In this document: piece by piece, positions 36,242 through 47,340 of the stretch
How positions within the stretch are numbered: the stretch's first letter is position 1
How the letters are laid out: the number at the start of each line of letters is the position of its first letter
Origin: Podospora pseudoanserina
Lineage: Eukaryota > Ascomycota > Sordariomycetes > Sordariales > Podosporaceae
Reading direction: 5' to 3'
Length of the DNA: 64,000 bases
NCBI RefSeq assembly: GCF_035222485.1
Contig: NC_085924.1
Location: forward strand, 2,294,001-2,358,000
Notes under the pieces: model-generated
What the model was told of the DNA's origin: nothing
The model's database searches: none
What the model saw: the letters and a program-made list of their open reading frames with translations, nothing else
Translations under genes and position numbers: made by a program

Positions 36242-36649
36242 TTACTTTTTTTTCTTATTCTTTTTCTTGTTCTGCAAAATATCAAACCAATCCGTCACAG
36301 TCGGATTCTTGAGAAGGAAAGATGGAAGCTCAATCTCTCCCTGCGTCCCTGGCCTGAACTGATCCAGGGCAACGAACGTCGTATCCATATTCAGGTGTTG
36401 CCAAAGTTGATACAGAAGCGGCCTCAAGTCTCCGGTCAAGTCGGCCAACCATCTCCGCCTTTTCCGTCGTATTTCTTCGTCGTCAAGTCTCGGCGACCTG
36501 GCCCTCTTCTTGCTTGTATTGTTTTCTCCACTATCATCATCATCATCCCAACGATAACCGTCTTCGAATTCACAGCACTCGTCATCTTCATACTCCCCAT
36601 CATCATATTCCACATTTTCCGGGTATCTCTCCGCTTCCTGCAAGATCAA
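36242..36649 (-). other. In-frame open extension after the UCH stop codon
   Basis: Immediately after the UCH TAG, the same frame continues 135 codons. It reads as protein-like: LILQEAERYPENV, a very acidic block, a basic patch RRKRRRW, a possible helical part LRPLLYQLWQHLNM, then VTDWFDILQ and a Lys-rich end. No GT...AG intron I could place removes the stop while keeping this frame. It may be a read-through tail, a remnant of a longer ancestral C-terminus, an error in the sequence, or 3' UTR that happens to be open. Confidence 0.4.
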
Positions 36650-37927
36650 CTAATTCTCGACGAGCTCGTCAAGGGCACCAGACTCGCTCAACCTTTTTAT
36701 CCACTCGTGAATGGCCAGTCCGAAATCGTTTTGGCGGCTGGCAGCCCTATTGTCGCTGTCGGTTAGGGTGTTCCCGCAGAGGGCCATGAGGTTGCACTCG
36801 GTTTCCCGCCCTCTCATGTACTCTTCCAGAGTCGACTGAATGTCTATTAACCAGTTGTCGGGATTCTCAATGTCGCAGATGTATCCCGGTTCCGTGTCCA
36901 AGCCATCAAAAAGCCAGATGCCGTTACCGATGGGCACAAAAGCAACAAAATGATAGGCTGCACTAGAAGCACCACTACTGCGTCTTCTATTAGCAGATGC
37001 TGCCTTTCCCCTTGCCCTCTTGGCCGCCCGGGCCCGCTTGTTCCGCATGGCGTCTTGTTCAAGCTCCAGAACAGCATTTAGAAGGTCAAGGCGGCTGTTG
37101 TGCATATTGTGGGCAGCTCGTATAAAGGTGCTGGTGGCGACCTTGTTGCCTCGGAACGGGGGGCTCAAGTCCTTGGACTGCTCCTTGAACTCGCTCAGCT
37201 TTCCCCCGAGAGCAAGATCTTTGGCATTCATGACAATGTTCAGGAGGGCAATGGTCCCGCACGCATTCGTAGCCGTCTGCCTGGAGAACCACAGATCTGA
37301 TTTGTCGTCGGGCTGACGCGGGAGCCAAACCTGCCGCATACTTCTGTAACTTTGAAGGAATACCAACCCATAAACCGGAGACCTGTTGGAGGGGCTGTTA
37401 GCAAGGTGAACCATCCGCAGGAGTTGAGAATCATACTCAAAAGTGGCAGCGAGCGTCTCGAGGTCCAGCGGTTCTCTTATCTCTGCGTCCTCAACACCCA
37501 GCTTTCTTAAGATGTCGGTGAAGAGCTTGGGATCCGACACCACCTCTGCCCAACCATCCCACTCTTCCAATTCGTTTTCTTTCCATGGTTCGAGCGATGC
37601 CGCGATGATGTCTTTCATCACGTGCTCGGGCAGTTCGGGCTCAGGTTCACTGTCAGGATCAGAGTCGGGCCCAGATTGCTGCCCCTCATCCTGCTCTGCC
37701 TCAGGCTCCGGCTCATCAAGTGCTGGGTTATTTGCCTTCCGCTTTCTAGTCTTCGCAGGCGCCTGCTCTTGTTCGGTATCACCAGGATAGCTGGGCTTCT
37801 TAGTCGCGCGACCCGAGCGACGAGGAGCGAAATCCTTAATATCCTCTGCGTTGGTGACGTGTTTTAGAGAGGAGGAGTCCTCTGGTGCATAAAATGGATG
37901 CTTGTTCGGTGGTTTTCTCGGACCCAT
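36650..37927 (-). CDS. Ubiquitin C-terminal hydrolase, UCH family (UCH37/BAP1-like)
   Basis: Single exon, 425 aa to the first stop. A charged N-terminal part (KRKAN, then Glu/Pro/Asp repeats, about residues 30-110) precedes the peptidase C12 domain. Catalytic elements are the oxyanion Gln in FSRQTATNAC, Cys223, His326 in AYHFVAFVP and Asp341 in LFDGLD. A basic Ala/Arg insertion (MRNKRARAAKRARGK region) interrupts the crossover-loop area. The long N-terminus is unusual for UCH enzymes. The first stop is a TAG at 36650-36652, after which the same frame stays open for 135 codons to 36242 (separate entry). Start is the only Met preceding the acidic region; upstream in-frame sequence has no ATG. 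Confidence 0.88.
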   Translation of the reverse strand: MGPRKPPNKHPFYAPEDSSSLKHVTNAEDIKDFAPRRSGRATKKPSYPGDTEQEQAPAKTRKRKANNPALDEPEPEAEQDEGQQSGPDSDPDSEPEPELPEHVMKDIIAASLEPWKENELEEWDGWAEVVSDPKLFTDILRKLGVEDAEIREPLDLETLAATFEYDSQLLRMVHLANSPSNRSPVYGLVFLQSYRSMRQVWLPRQPDDKSDLWFSRQTATNACGTIALLNIVMNAKDLALGGKLSEFKEQSKDLSPPFRGNKVATSTFIRAAHNMHNSRLDLLNAVLELEQDAMRNKRARAAKRARGKAASANRRRSSGASSAAYHFVAFVPIGNGIWLFDGLDTEPGYICDIENPDNWLIDIQSTLEEYMRGRETECNLMALCGNTLTDSDNRAASRQNDFGLAIHEWIKRLSESGALDELVEN

Positions 37928-38878
37928 GCTGGATTGATATGCCGTGTTGCGTTTGGGAAAGAGAGAAAGAATACCGATCAACGCTGCTGAAACGAAGGAA
38001 GAGGTTGATGATAGTTGGCGCAAGCCGGCTGACTGACAGCAGTATGGGGTTGGTGCCTTGGCCTGCCTGGAATAGGAGGCACGAGTAGGTCAGTTTTCTG
38101 GGAAGTTACCAGAGCCATGAGATGCCGTGGCTGAACTTTGGATGTTTGGCAGGTGCTGGTGACGGCCCGTTGCGCTTTGCTACCCATCCAAATTATCCAT
38201 TACCTTGGACGCTTGGTCTTGACAATACACTCATCAAAAATAACAATCAAAATATGTCTTAATCCGGTGCATGAGGTGGGTGTCTCTGAGTATCTTGGAT
38301 ATTCAAACAGACGGTTGGTGGTAGGAGGCGGACGGATGGACTACCGTCCGTTTCATGAGGAGAAGAAATATACCTTGAGCAGGCTGTGGAAGTTGCCGAT
38401 GAGGATTAATTTCAGGCTCACAGTCATATTGGTCTGCAGAGCATCTTGTTGGGTTCCTAGATCAACCAGGGCAGGGTATGGAGTTGAGAAATATCAAGCT
38501 CTGGAAGTTGTGATGAAAGTCAAGAGCGGAGACCTTAGCTTGAGCTTAAACCAATCAGCATCGGCTGTCGTTGGACCCTGCCAGCGCGGCCCAGATGGAA
38601 ACTGGAGACCGCGTCTTGACGTGCCGCTAACAAAAGCAACAGGAATTTTTGGCAGCTTTCTATTCGCACTGCGCTGCCTGCATCACCTCCACGACGAACA
38701 GCCAGCCGAATCTTTCTCGAACGAGCGGCCGTCACAAAACACACGCCTGTCGCCAGATACTGTCGCCATTACAAAAGTACTATCGTTGTTGCGCTTCCAC
38801 CCATCGTCCATCCCTCATCACCCAAGCACAACAAACCGAGCATCGAGTTATTAGCATCACCACCCAACCCGGCATGCC
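37928..38878. promoter_or_regulatory. Divergent promoter, UCH gene / POM152
   Basis: 951 bp between divergent starts. A CCAAT box lies at 38551-38555. A 238-codon open frame (38138-38854) lacks an early Met and any domain and is treated as chance. A two-codon uORF sits at 38874-38882. Confidence 0.5.
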
Positions 38879-38882
38879 ATGA
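38874..38882 (+). promoter_or_regulatory. Minimal uORF (Met-Pro-stop) overlapping the POM152 start
   Basis: ATG CCA TGA: its stop TGA overlaps the main ATG at 38879-38881. Such an ATGA overlap can permit re-initiation. Whether the transcript start lies upstream is not known from sequence. Confidence 0.4.
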
Positions 38883-41800
38883 CCGGCGTCGGTGCCTTTC
38901 CTCAGACCCCCGTGGCACCCCGAGTAGGGCGTGCCCGGCCAACTCCCTTCAACAACAATCTTCCGCCAACCCTCCAACACCAGCCCCGACGACCACCGGC
39001 AAACCCCAATCCGCTGCCCGTGGCTCCCCAAGCAGGCGGCGCACCCCCCACTGCCAACCCTCCCGTCATTCCATTAAACATCCTCGATGCCCCGACACAG
39101 CGTCTGTACGCGGTTGCCGTCTATGCTGCGCTCTTGGCATGGAAGCTCTACGACTGGGCCGGCGTGGTGGAGGAGGACACCGAGTCCTTGTGGCTGTTTC
39201 TCAAATGGGTTGCCATAGATTGCGCCTTCTTGTTCGGCCTGCCAGAGCTTAGGATACCATGGCTGGAACTATCGCAGCCCTTCGTTATATCGGCCTTCTT
39301 TATTCACGCTTTCATTGACTGGTCCTTGATGTTCAACCTTGGGGTATGTTGTGTCCGTTCTCCAGGGAGGTGTTTTGGTACTGACTTTGGGTCTTGAACA
39401 GTTTGGTTGGCAGGGATGGATCATCGGAATTGTCAAGATGTTTTATGATCGCGAACTGGCTATTTCTGAGCACAACGTCAAGCTTTCCAGCATTATTCAC
39501 AACCATTCGCTCATCATGGGCAAGCAAATCATCAACATTCTCCCCGAGGGCTCAGCGGTGCTCAACCCCGAACGACACCCGCTCTGCTTGAGCAGTGACC
39601 AGAAGACCGCGCTCATCCCCATGTTTTTCAACGCTACCATTCCGGTCGAAGTCGAGCTGCTTCGCACCGATCTCGAAACGGGTCATCAAGAGTCCATCAA
39701 GCTCGGCAGAGTGCATCTTAGGGATATCGAACGAAAGGCCAAGAAGAATAGCGACCTTGATGATATGCAGTCTGTGGTCCACTTTGAATATCCTGCCAAG
39801 AAGCCTGGCGCCTACCAACTCGGAAAAGTACTGGACGAGTACAAGTTGGAGGTGCAGCGTCCTGGTCCCCCAACCTTTGTTGTGCCTTGCCCAAAGGCTT
39901 GGGTTGGGCCCACGACAACCCCCGGAAGGTGTCTCGCTGATCTCTCGGATCTGACTCTTCAGGTGGAAGGTACTCCGCCCCTCAAGATCACTTACAGCCG
40001 TGCCATCAATGGCAAGGATGTCAGCTTTCACTTTCAGAGCTTACAGCCCGAGGGATTCACGAGTCCTCTCGGCGCCATACGGCCCACGAGTCTGGTGCAG
40101 GATGACGATGAAGACATCTCCTGGGCCAGACCCCAGCGCGTTCCTGTCAGTGTCAACGAGTCCATGTACGCCAGCGGAAAGTGGCAGTACTCTGTTGACG
40201 AGGTCCAGGACGGATTTGGGAACGTTGTTAAGTACATTTCCCCTTCGGAAGATCCAGAGGGCAAAGCCAAGCCCAAGGAACTGGTCCAGGACTTCCTCGT
40301 CAAAGAACGCCCAATCCTTAAACTTGATGGATGTGATCTGAGGAACCCGTTGAGGGCTGCCAGGGGTGACTCCAAGGAGCTGCCGGTCAAGTTTGGGATT
40401 GGCGGTACGCCTGATTCGACAGCGCACAGTCTGAGCTGGCTTTTCTCGCCCATAGACACCCTTACAGATACCGGAGATCACGGAGATGTGGTTTCGGTTG
40501 GCACCTTCAATGCTAAAAACGCCAGGGACAAACCAAGGATCTCTGCTCCCGGTCTTTACACTCTCAAGTCTGTATCTTCCGGTGGATGTGAGGGTGAAGT
40601 GCGGGAGCCATCCTCCTGCTTGCTTTTGAACCCTCTCGAACCAAAACTCTCACTGCGTTCAGAAGAAATTCCAGACACATGTGCTGGCAACTCGATCGGT
40701 CTCCAGGTGGACCTTCACTTGATTGGCACCCCACCGTTCATCCTTCGATACGATATCATTGAAAACGGAAAAACGAGACACGCGGACCCGGTTAAGATCC
40801 CTGGCCTGCGCCACCAGATGGAGTTGATCCCCAGCGTTTCCGGGCACCACAAGTACATCTTCACTCATATCAGTGACGATGTCTACAAGGGAGTCAAACT
40901 TTCGGGCCCAGAATTCACCCTGGAGCAGGATGTCAAGCCGCAGGCGAGCGCTATTCTCCAGCAGACCATTGGTAAAAAGGCTTGCTTGGGAGACCACGTG
41001 ACGGCGGACGTCATGCTCCTGGGAGACGCACCCTTCACTTTGGAATGGGAAATCATCCACGATGGAAAGAGAAAGGCCCACAAGGCTACCAACATTGAAG
41101 GGAATGAGTACCAAATCTCGACGCCGCCTTTGACCCAGGGTGGCGAGTACACTCTGGCATTGAGCAGCGTGCAGGACAAGAGAGGCTGCCGCAACTTTTT
41201 GAAGCAAGAGCTGAAGATCTCGGTACGTCGCCAAAGCCCAAGGGCTGCGTTTGGCCAGATTGAGCACAAGCGCAAGATCACGGGCGTCGAGGGCTCGCCC
41301 CTTAGCCTGCCTTTGAGGCTCACTGGTGAGGGACCCTGGAAGGTCTCGTACATCAAGCTCAACGACGACGCGGCTACGCGCCAAGAGAGGACTGTCAGAA
41401 ACGACAATGGTTATCTTTCGGTCCGGGAACGTGGTACCTACCAGCTTGTGGATGTTTGGGACAACCAATGCCATGGTGTTATTGACCCCAAGACCTCCAC
41501 ATTTGAGGTCGACTGGTTCTCTCGCCCCGACATGTCTGTGCTGCTCTCTCACGGCGTTCAGCGAACGGAGACTGGATACCGCCTGGATAATGTCTGCGAA
41601 GGTGATGTGTCTGGTTTCGAGGTGGGCATGAAGGGTAAGTCGATACTCCATCACTGTGGTAATTCGATCAACTGTTAACTTGTCATAGGAACTCCCCCAT
41701 TCTCGATTGAGTACGAGATTCGCCACAAGCCCCCTCAAGGATCAGCGTCTACTGCCAAGAAGAAGTTTGATGTCGCCTTGAGAAAGGAATCAATCCAAGC

Positions 41801-42806
41801 CGACACATCCAAGGCCGGCACATACACGTACAAGTTCACGGCGTTGGAAGACCACCTGTACAACAGCGATCGAAACTTCAAGCCCGTGCTCGTAGAGCAG
41901 AAGGTGAACAGCAAGCCCACGGCGGCATTTGCCAAACCTGGACAAACCTTCAAGTATTGCAAGTCCGAGCAGGGTGCGGAAGAAGGAATCCCTGTCGTCC
42001 TCTCAGGTGTGCCTCCATTTTCTCTGGAGGTCGAGATCAAGCATCAAAGCGCCGCCCTCCCCGAGATTTACCGGACCCCCGTCATCAACTCGAACACGTA
42101 CGAAATCCAGATCCCTCGGCATCAGCTTCGCCTTGGTACCCAGAACATCCGCATCCGCGATGTCAAGGATGGCAGCGGCTGCCACTCGGCCACAGCCAAC
42201 ATTGGCGGTCCTTCGATCCAGGTGCAGCTCTTTGAGGCGCCCACCATCTACCCGCTCGAGACACGCACCGACTACTGCGTGGGTGAGCGTATCTCATACA
42301 CCTTGTCAGGCAGCCCACCATTCGACGTCTGGTATACCTTTGACGGCGTCGAGCGCAAAGCCAAGTCAACCACGACTAACTTCCGTCGCGTGGCCGAGTC
42401 GCCTGGTGAGTTTGTCATCACGACCATTTCAGACAAGTCGTCCGAGTGCAAGGCGCCTGTCAATGTGGCCAAGACGATCCACCCCATGCCGGCCGTCAAG
42501 ATCAGCAGGGGCAAGAACGCTCGCGTTGATATCCACGAAGGTGGAGAGGTGGAGATTCTGTTCGAGTTCTGGGGCACGCCTCCGTTTGAGTTTACGTATA
42601 CTCGTAGCACGAACGCGAAGAAGGGGCAGAAGAGTGTTGTGTTGGAGACGAGGCACGATATTAGCCACGAGCACAGCAAGGTCATCCGGGCGAGCCAGGA
42701 GGGTACGTACGAGGTTGTGGCCATCAAGGATAAGTTTTGCGCTTTTTCGACGATGGGGAGAGATGAGAAGGGTGATAGGAAGGGACAGAAGAAGTTGGGG
42801 TATTGA
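38879..42806 (+). CDS. POM152: Nuclear pore membrane glycoprotein POM152
   Basis: Three exons (38879-39343, 39402-41634, 41689-42806) give 1271 aa (yeast 1337). A Pro-rich N-terminus is followed by three hydrophobic segments at about residues 78-95, 104-124 and 133-152. The rest is lumenal and built of repeats, each opening with a G-x-P-P-F-like motif: [70 protein letters not shown] and [10 protein letters not shown]. These are the Ig-like folds of POM152, which forms the lumenal ring of the fungal nuclear pore. Start chosen as the first Met of the frame. Confidence 0.96.
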
Positions 42807-43284
42807 TGGGAGGCGTGTAGGGGGTGAATATGAATGGTGGGTGGACTGGTGGATGTAGGACTGGGTTTGGGAGGAAGCGCTTGACAAAAGAAATTGGTAT
42901 TTTATCTTGGGGGTTTTTGTCACATTTTTTTATTTTCTGGGATTGTAACTAAATGAGGTAAACCATAGCACGGCGTTTTTGTGGGAAATTGAAATGGGTG
43001 ATGTTGGTATTTATAGGGGTTGGGGGAGAATAGAACTTGGTGACTGGTGTTTGTTCAGATGAATCCGATGCTTGTTGTCTGTCAGTGGTTTGGGACACCT
43101 AGGCGGAAGTACCTACTAGCATGACGATGATAGCAGATGAAGATCGGGGCTCAGCAATTTGGAAAAAGGTCTGAAGCCTTGATTTTGTTCCCCCACAGGA
43201 TTTATGGGCCAATTGTAGAATGAACTTTGATGATCGACTTTGAGCACTCGACCAACGCCTCGTTTACAAAAACCTGACCAAAAA
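42807..43284. other. Intergenic: POM152 3' UTR and flank of a small ORF
   Basis: 478 bp, T-rich near 42905-42945, without a coding signal. Confidence 0.4.
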
Positions 43285-43605
43285 ATGAGCCGCACCGACC
43301 CAAACAGAGACCATCTCGATGGTCAAACCGCACCTGGAAATGTGAACCCCCAGCTCGACTCAGTGTTGTCAAATGTGTCCGCACCATCAACACCATCGAC
43401 ACCACCTACTCCCTTTAATAGCCCCTGGCCCATCTGCCTCCCATCTTCACTCCCGTCTTCTGATTTTTTTCTTGTGGGCTGCTTTTCTCTGGGTGGGTTG
43501 TTGTTTACCTATCTTTGTGAGATCCGGGATTTGCTGCTGCCGGTCATTTTGAGGGGAGGGAGGTTGTCACTGTTTCTGGAAAGGGAGTTTGAGGATATGG
43601 GATAA
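43285..43605 (+). CDS. Hypothetical small single-pass membrane protein
   Basis: 106 aa from a Met in a good context (CAAAAAATGAG). Residues 1-55 are polar, then Ser/Thr/Pro-rich (SAPSTPSTPPTP). One hydrophobic segment follows at about 61-80 (FFLVGCFSLGGLLFTYLCEI), then a short basic/acidic tail. No family recognised. The tidy disordered-then-membrane layout and Kozak-like start favour a real gene, but no introns or homologue support it. Confidence 0.35.
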   Translation: MSRTDPNRDHLDGQTAPGNVNPQLDSVLSNVSAPSTPSTPPTPFNSPWPICLPSSLPSSDFFLVGCFSLGGLLFTYLCEIRDLLLPVILRGGRLSLFLEREFEDMG

Positions 43606-46103
43606 TGGTGGGAGAAGGGGGTGTATGTGTGGTTGCCTGGTGTACGGTGGTTGTTTTTGGGGTGGGTCGATGTATGATGTTGGGGGGGGGTTGGGGTTTG
43701 GTTTTTTGAGTGGGTGGTAACTTTGGAGCTTGAGGGGGATTAGGTGAGCTGTTCAAGGGGGGAGGGGGAGGATGGGTATGTTCCTTTGGGGTTGGTGGTT
43801 TATTTGAGGTTGGGGGGGAGTGAGGGGGTGGTTTTGGGTAAGTGAACCAGGACCTTGTAAGAGATCGCAGAGCACAGACGAGGAAACAGTTTGTTCATCG
43901 TGATTTATTGTGTGTACTCTTCGTTCACGCCGCTGTCAACATGCTCAATTGTTCACTTCGCCCCCACCAATCAACCTTCAAAACACAATCTCATCTCTTG
44001 TTTCCCATCGACATCAGACACCCTATATTCGCCAGAGTAACCCATCGAAAAGCCGTATGACAACTCAACCGGTAGACAGCATCGGCGCACCCACCCATCA
44101 GATACTCCTTTATCTCAGGCCTCTTCATCAATTTGCCATCCATTGAACAGTCCCCCATCAGCCATCATCACAACCCTTCATCAGAACACTTCCCATAAGA
44201 ATAGACTCCACCAGAACACCCTCCATCAAAACACCCTCCATCAAAACACCCTCCATCAAAACACCCTCCATCAAAACACCCTCCATCAAAACACCCTCCA
44301 TCAAAACACCCTCCATCAAACAGCCGGTTTTCCAGAACCTCATCACAGACAACTGGCCCCATCGAAATTCCACCACCAAATACCCGTCATTGAACTCGCT
44401 CCCATCTGGGGAATGTCTGCTTGTGGGAATCGCCGTGTCGTCTCACTATTCATACCAGAGTCGTTAATAAAGACACATCGAGATGATTCTGGCTGTCAGA
44501 CATACCTGTAGTAAGCCCCAACGGCTTCCACTCGAGAGAACTATCCCGTAATCGAAGACCTTGTGATGTTAGCCAGCAAGGGACAAATGCACGTACCTTG
44601 TAGCTGATGATTCGACAACGATTTGATACCAAAAAAAGCTGTTCGCCCACCCACCCTGTCTAGCCGACCGACTACCCACCCCAATCCAGCGAGCCGAGTC
44701 CAGGTAAGTGTCCCGAGCCCGCAACTAGTGGTGGGCAGCCACGTCGTTTAGGAGTCGTAGAAAGTTCCACTTAAGGAGAGCTCTGCAACATCCGTGACGG
44801 TGAGGCCAGGATGGAGTTTGCTGCAGCCGTGTAATGCTTCAGACACCACCCTTCCGCGAAAGTACCAGGCGACATCGAAGTCTGGATATGTGGGTCATGA
44901 GGCATCAGTGTCACCAATTCCAAAGCCACACCGAGGGAGGGGAGGACCAAGGTGGCCGCACCCCACACGATGAGCCAGTGGGCTGGGTCCTCCGCCGAGC
45001 CAGACGTTCATAGAGCCACACAACGATAGACCCCCCTAAAGAGCAAGGTAATGATACTGCTGGAAAGGAGGAACACAAGAAGGGCGTAGCAAACACGCTG
45101 CCCACGTGTTCCAGAAGAAGGGGAAGAGAAGGATGGCATTCTTGCTTTCGGTAGTTGGCAAAGAGAGAAAAGAGAAGAGAAAATGTGACAAGGCCGGAGA
45201 CTTGGGTTTTGAAGCCGCTCTGGAAACATGCTCGTTCTTGCTGTTTCCTATTACTGAGGTCATTTTGGTCCCCGCTTGCAGGCGTAGTTCCTTCCCCAGT
45301 ACGTCGAACTTCGCTGGTAGTTCTCCGAATTGTCCGTGGTGGGAAGAGATGGGGAATGGAAGTCACAAATCTGAAAATCCGTGAGGAAAGAACAGAGCAG
45401 GACACCGGGTGGTCTTTGGTCCCGAGGGTAAGTCCCATTGCATGTGTTGCCCTCCTGTCTGCGGAAAGCACCCCTGAGCTGTAATTGAAGCATGGCTTGG
45501 GACCACCAAATCCTGGGTTGGCCACATTTCTCCAGGCAGAAGATATGACCGCGTAAATGTTGAACTCCGTGATCGTTCAAGATAACCTAAAGAAAGTCAC
45601 TACACACTCTGGAAGATGTTAAAGAAAATTGAAACCATATTCGGACCATCAGGTAGCAGCCAGACAGATTTGGGGATAGGTGCTAACCTCAAACTTGGGC
45701 AAAAAATCATGGCACTTTTGGTTATGCACGGATAGAGAAAGAGGGAATTTAAAGTTCGCTTTTCCAAAAATTTTGAGTTCACAGCTGGCGTCTTTGCAAG
45801 CTTTGACACATTTTGCCAGGTGGGCTGAAAGCTTTTTTCACTACTCAATCGAATTCCCGACAATCTCTCCGAGGTTTAAAGGCGTTTCAAATTGCTGAGA
45901 CGACCTCGGCCCTTGAGAAAGCGATCGTAAACAAGGAGCGAGCCTCTGAAAAGCCGATCCGAGTTCAGAGCACAGATAAGAACTCGATGGTGACAACCTA
46001 TCTCGACCTCACCTCGGATCATGATACTGCCACAATCAACAGCGGCATCACACACACCCCTCAAACAACAAAAGACAGTTCTCATCTCTTGCTTCGAGTA
46101 GTA
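43606..46103. other. 2.5-kb gene-poor region with G-rich tract and minisatellite
   Basis: From 43606 to about 43850 the plus strand is very G-rich (runs of 4-9 G). A 15-bp minisatellite lies at 44208-44325 (separate entry). ORFs on both strands between 44900 and 45580 overlap each other and show no domain. Confidence 0.5.
44208..44325 (+). repeat. 15-bp minisatellite
   Basis: Unit CTCCATCAAAACACC, six perfect copies from 44221 to 44310, flanked by degenerate copies on both sides. Because the unit is a multiple of three, all frames that lack a stop in one unit stay open. The frame on the plus strand reads as HQNTL repeats (44143-44511) and the minus strand as GVLME or GGCFD repeats. No unique spacers, so this is not a CRISPR array. 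Confidence 0.95.
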
Positions 46104-46511
46104 ATGGAAAAACTCGACACAAAGGCCCCGGGTGACACAACCAGTGACCTCCCCCAACCAAATACCCCATCATCACCACTACCGCCGCCCCCCGAATCAA
46201 CACTACGACAACGATGGAAAGCTGTGACCAAAGTCCTCCTCATACCCTACAAAATCCCCGGCCCGCCCCCACCCCCCCCTCGCACCCCCCAGCGACAGAT
46301 CCTCCTCAAAATCCTCATCGCGCCCGTCTTCTGGTTCAACATATCGCTCATATTCTGTGGTCTACGCCTTCTCCTGCCCATGGATTTCGACAAAGACACG
46401 GTCAGTCTTATGAAGCTGCACGGGCGGATTTTGTTGCAAGGTATTACAGGAGGGACAGTTCTCGACCTGGTGCTCTTGGGGTGGTACCTGACGGGGGGCT
46501 CGCAGATTTAG
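46104..46511 (+). CDS. Hypothetical small membrane protein with Pro-rich N-terminus
   Basis: 135 aa from the Met at 46104; an earlier in-frame Met at 45987 would add 39 residues. A Pro-rich segment (NTPSSPLPPPPEST, then IPGPPPPPPRTP) leads to two hydrophobic segments, ILIAPVFWFNISLIFCGLRLL and TGGTVLDLVLLGWYL. No family recognised. The pattern of two clean membrane helices suggests a true gene. It is followed directly by a strongly G-rich stretch. Confidence 0.5.
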   Translation: MEKLDTKAPGDTTSDLPQPNTPSSPLPPPPESTLRQRWKAVTKVLLIPYKIPGPPPPPPRTPQRQILLKILIAPVFWFNISLIFCGLRLLLPMDFDKDTVSLMKLHGRILLQGITGGTVLDLVLLGWYLTGGSQI

Positions 46512-47340
46512 GGAGTGAGGTTTGCGAGGGAGCGGATGGCGGTGTGGAGGGGGTGGGAGGGGAAGGTTGGAATGGGTGAGGTGGAGAGGAGGTGTAGGGG
46601 GGTGTATAGGCCTTTGGGGATTCTGTTGGAGGAGTTGTGGAGGGGGTGGTTGGGGGATCCTTGGGAGGGGGAAAGGGGGAGGGGGAGGGTTGGAAGTTGG
46701 GATGTGTTTGGCTGCTATTGGACTTTACTCTCTCTTTATTGTCGTTATGTGTCTATCGAGAAAAGGTGCTTCACGTCAAGGTAGTCAACTGTGTTTCTCT
46801 CTTTCAAAAAAGGGTTTTGATCAGATGATGGGAGAATAAGGCTCTCTGGAACATGACTGGAAAGCATGCTGTTGGAGGAGGTACGAGTGCGGACAGACCG
46901 TGGGCGAGAGACAGGGCAGTGCCGACGTCAGTCTTTCGGCAAGGCTCTGTCTTATCGTGCCGACTACCAGATTGGTGGGTAAGGCTGGACTGATGGGAGA
47001 TGAAATCAGATTATCAGTTTCTCCATGTGCCGTCAGTCAGGCGTCCAAGAGAGATGGATTGGTCTGTGCTTCTGTGCATCGTATTCAGGGGGGGGCGATG
47101 CGATTGGTTGTTGGAAGAGTGAGGCACTGGACGTGTGTGGCTTACCACCTTTGCTGCATGTGGACGCACGTCTTTGGGGATAGGAAAATCGCGAGATACG
47201 ATGAGGGTGTTGTTGCGGCTGAAATAGGATGAATATGGAAATGTATATATCTCGCTCATGACGCCCACTGCGGCATGTGATGAGGAGTAACGATTTGGTC
47301 ATACTCAACCACCACTGAGCACCACAAGATCGAAACCACG
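46512..47340. other. Intergenic with strongly G-rich tract
   Basis: From about 46530 to 46700 the plus strand is dominated by G runs (GGGGGAGGGGG-like), then ordinary sequence to the RTA1-like gene. No domain-bearing ORF. Confidence 0.5.

Noticed and set aside
38138-38854. 238-codon ORF before POM152
   Set aside because: No early ATG, no domain, lies in a divergent promoter region.
40659-41738. 359-codon ORF antisense to POM152
   Set aside because: Shadow of POM152 coding sequence; no domain.
44208-44325. CRISPR array
   Set aside because: Contiguous identical units without spacers in a eukaryotic genome.
44143-44511. HQNTL-repeat protein over the minisatellite
   Set aside because: Open frame follows from the 15-bp unit length; flanks do not look coding.
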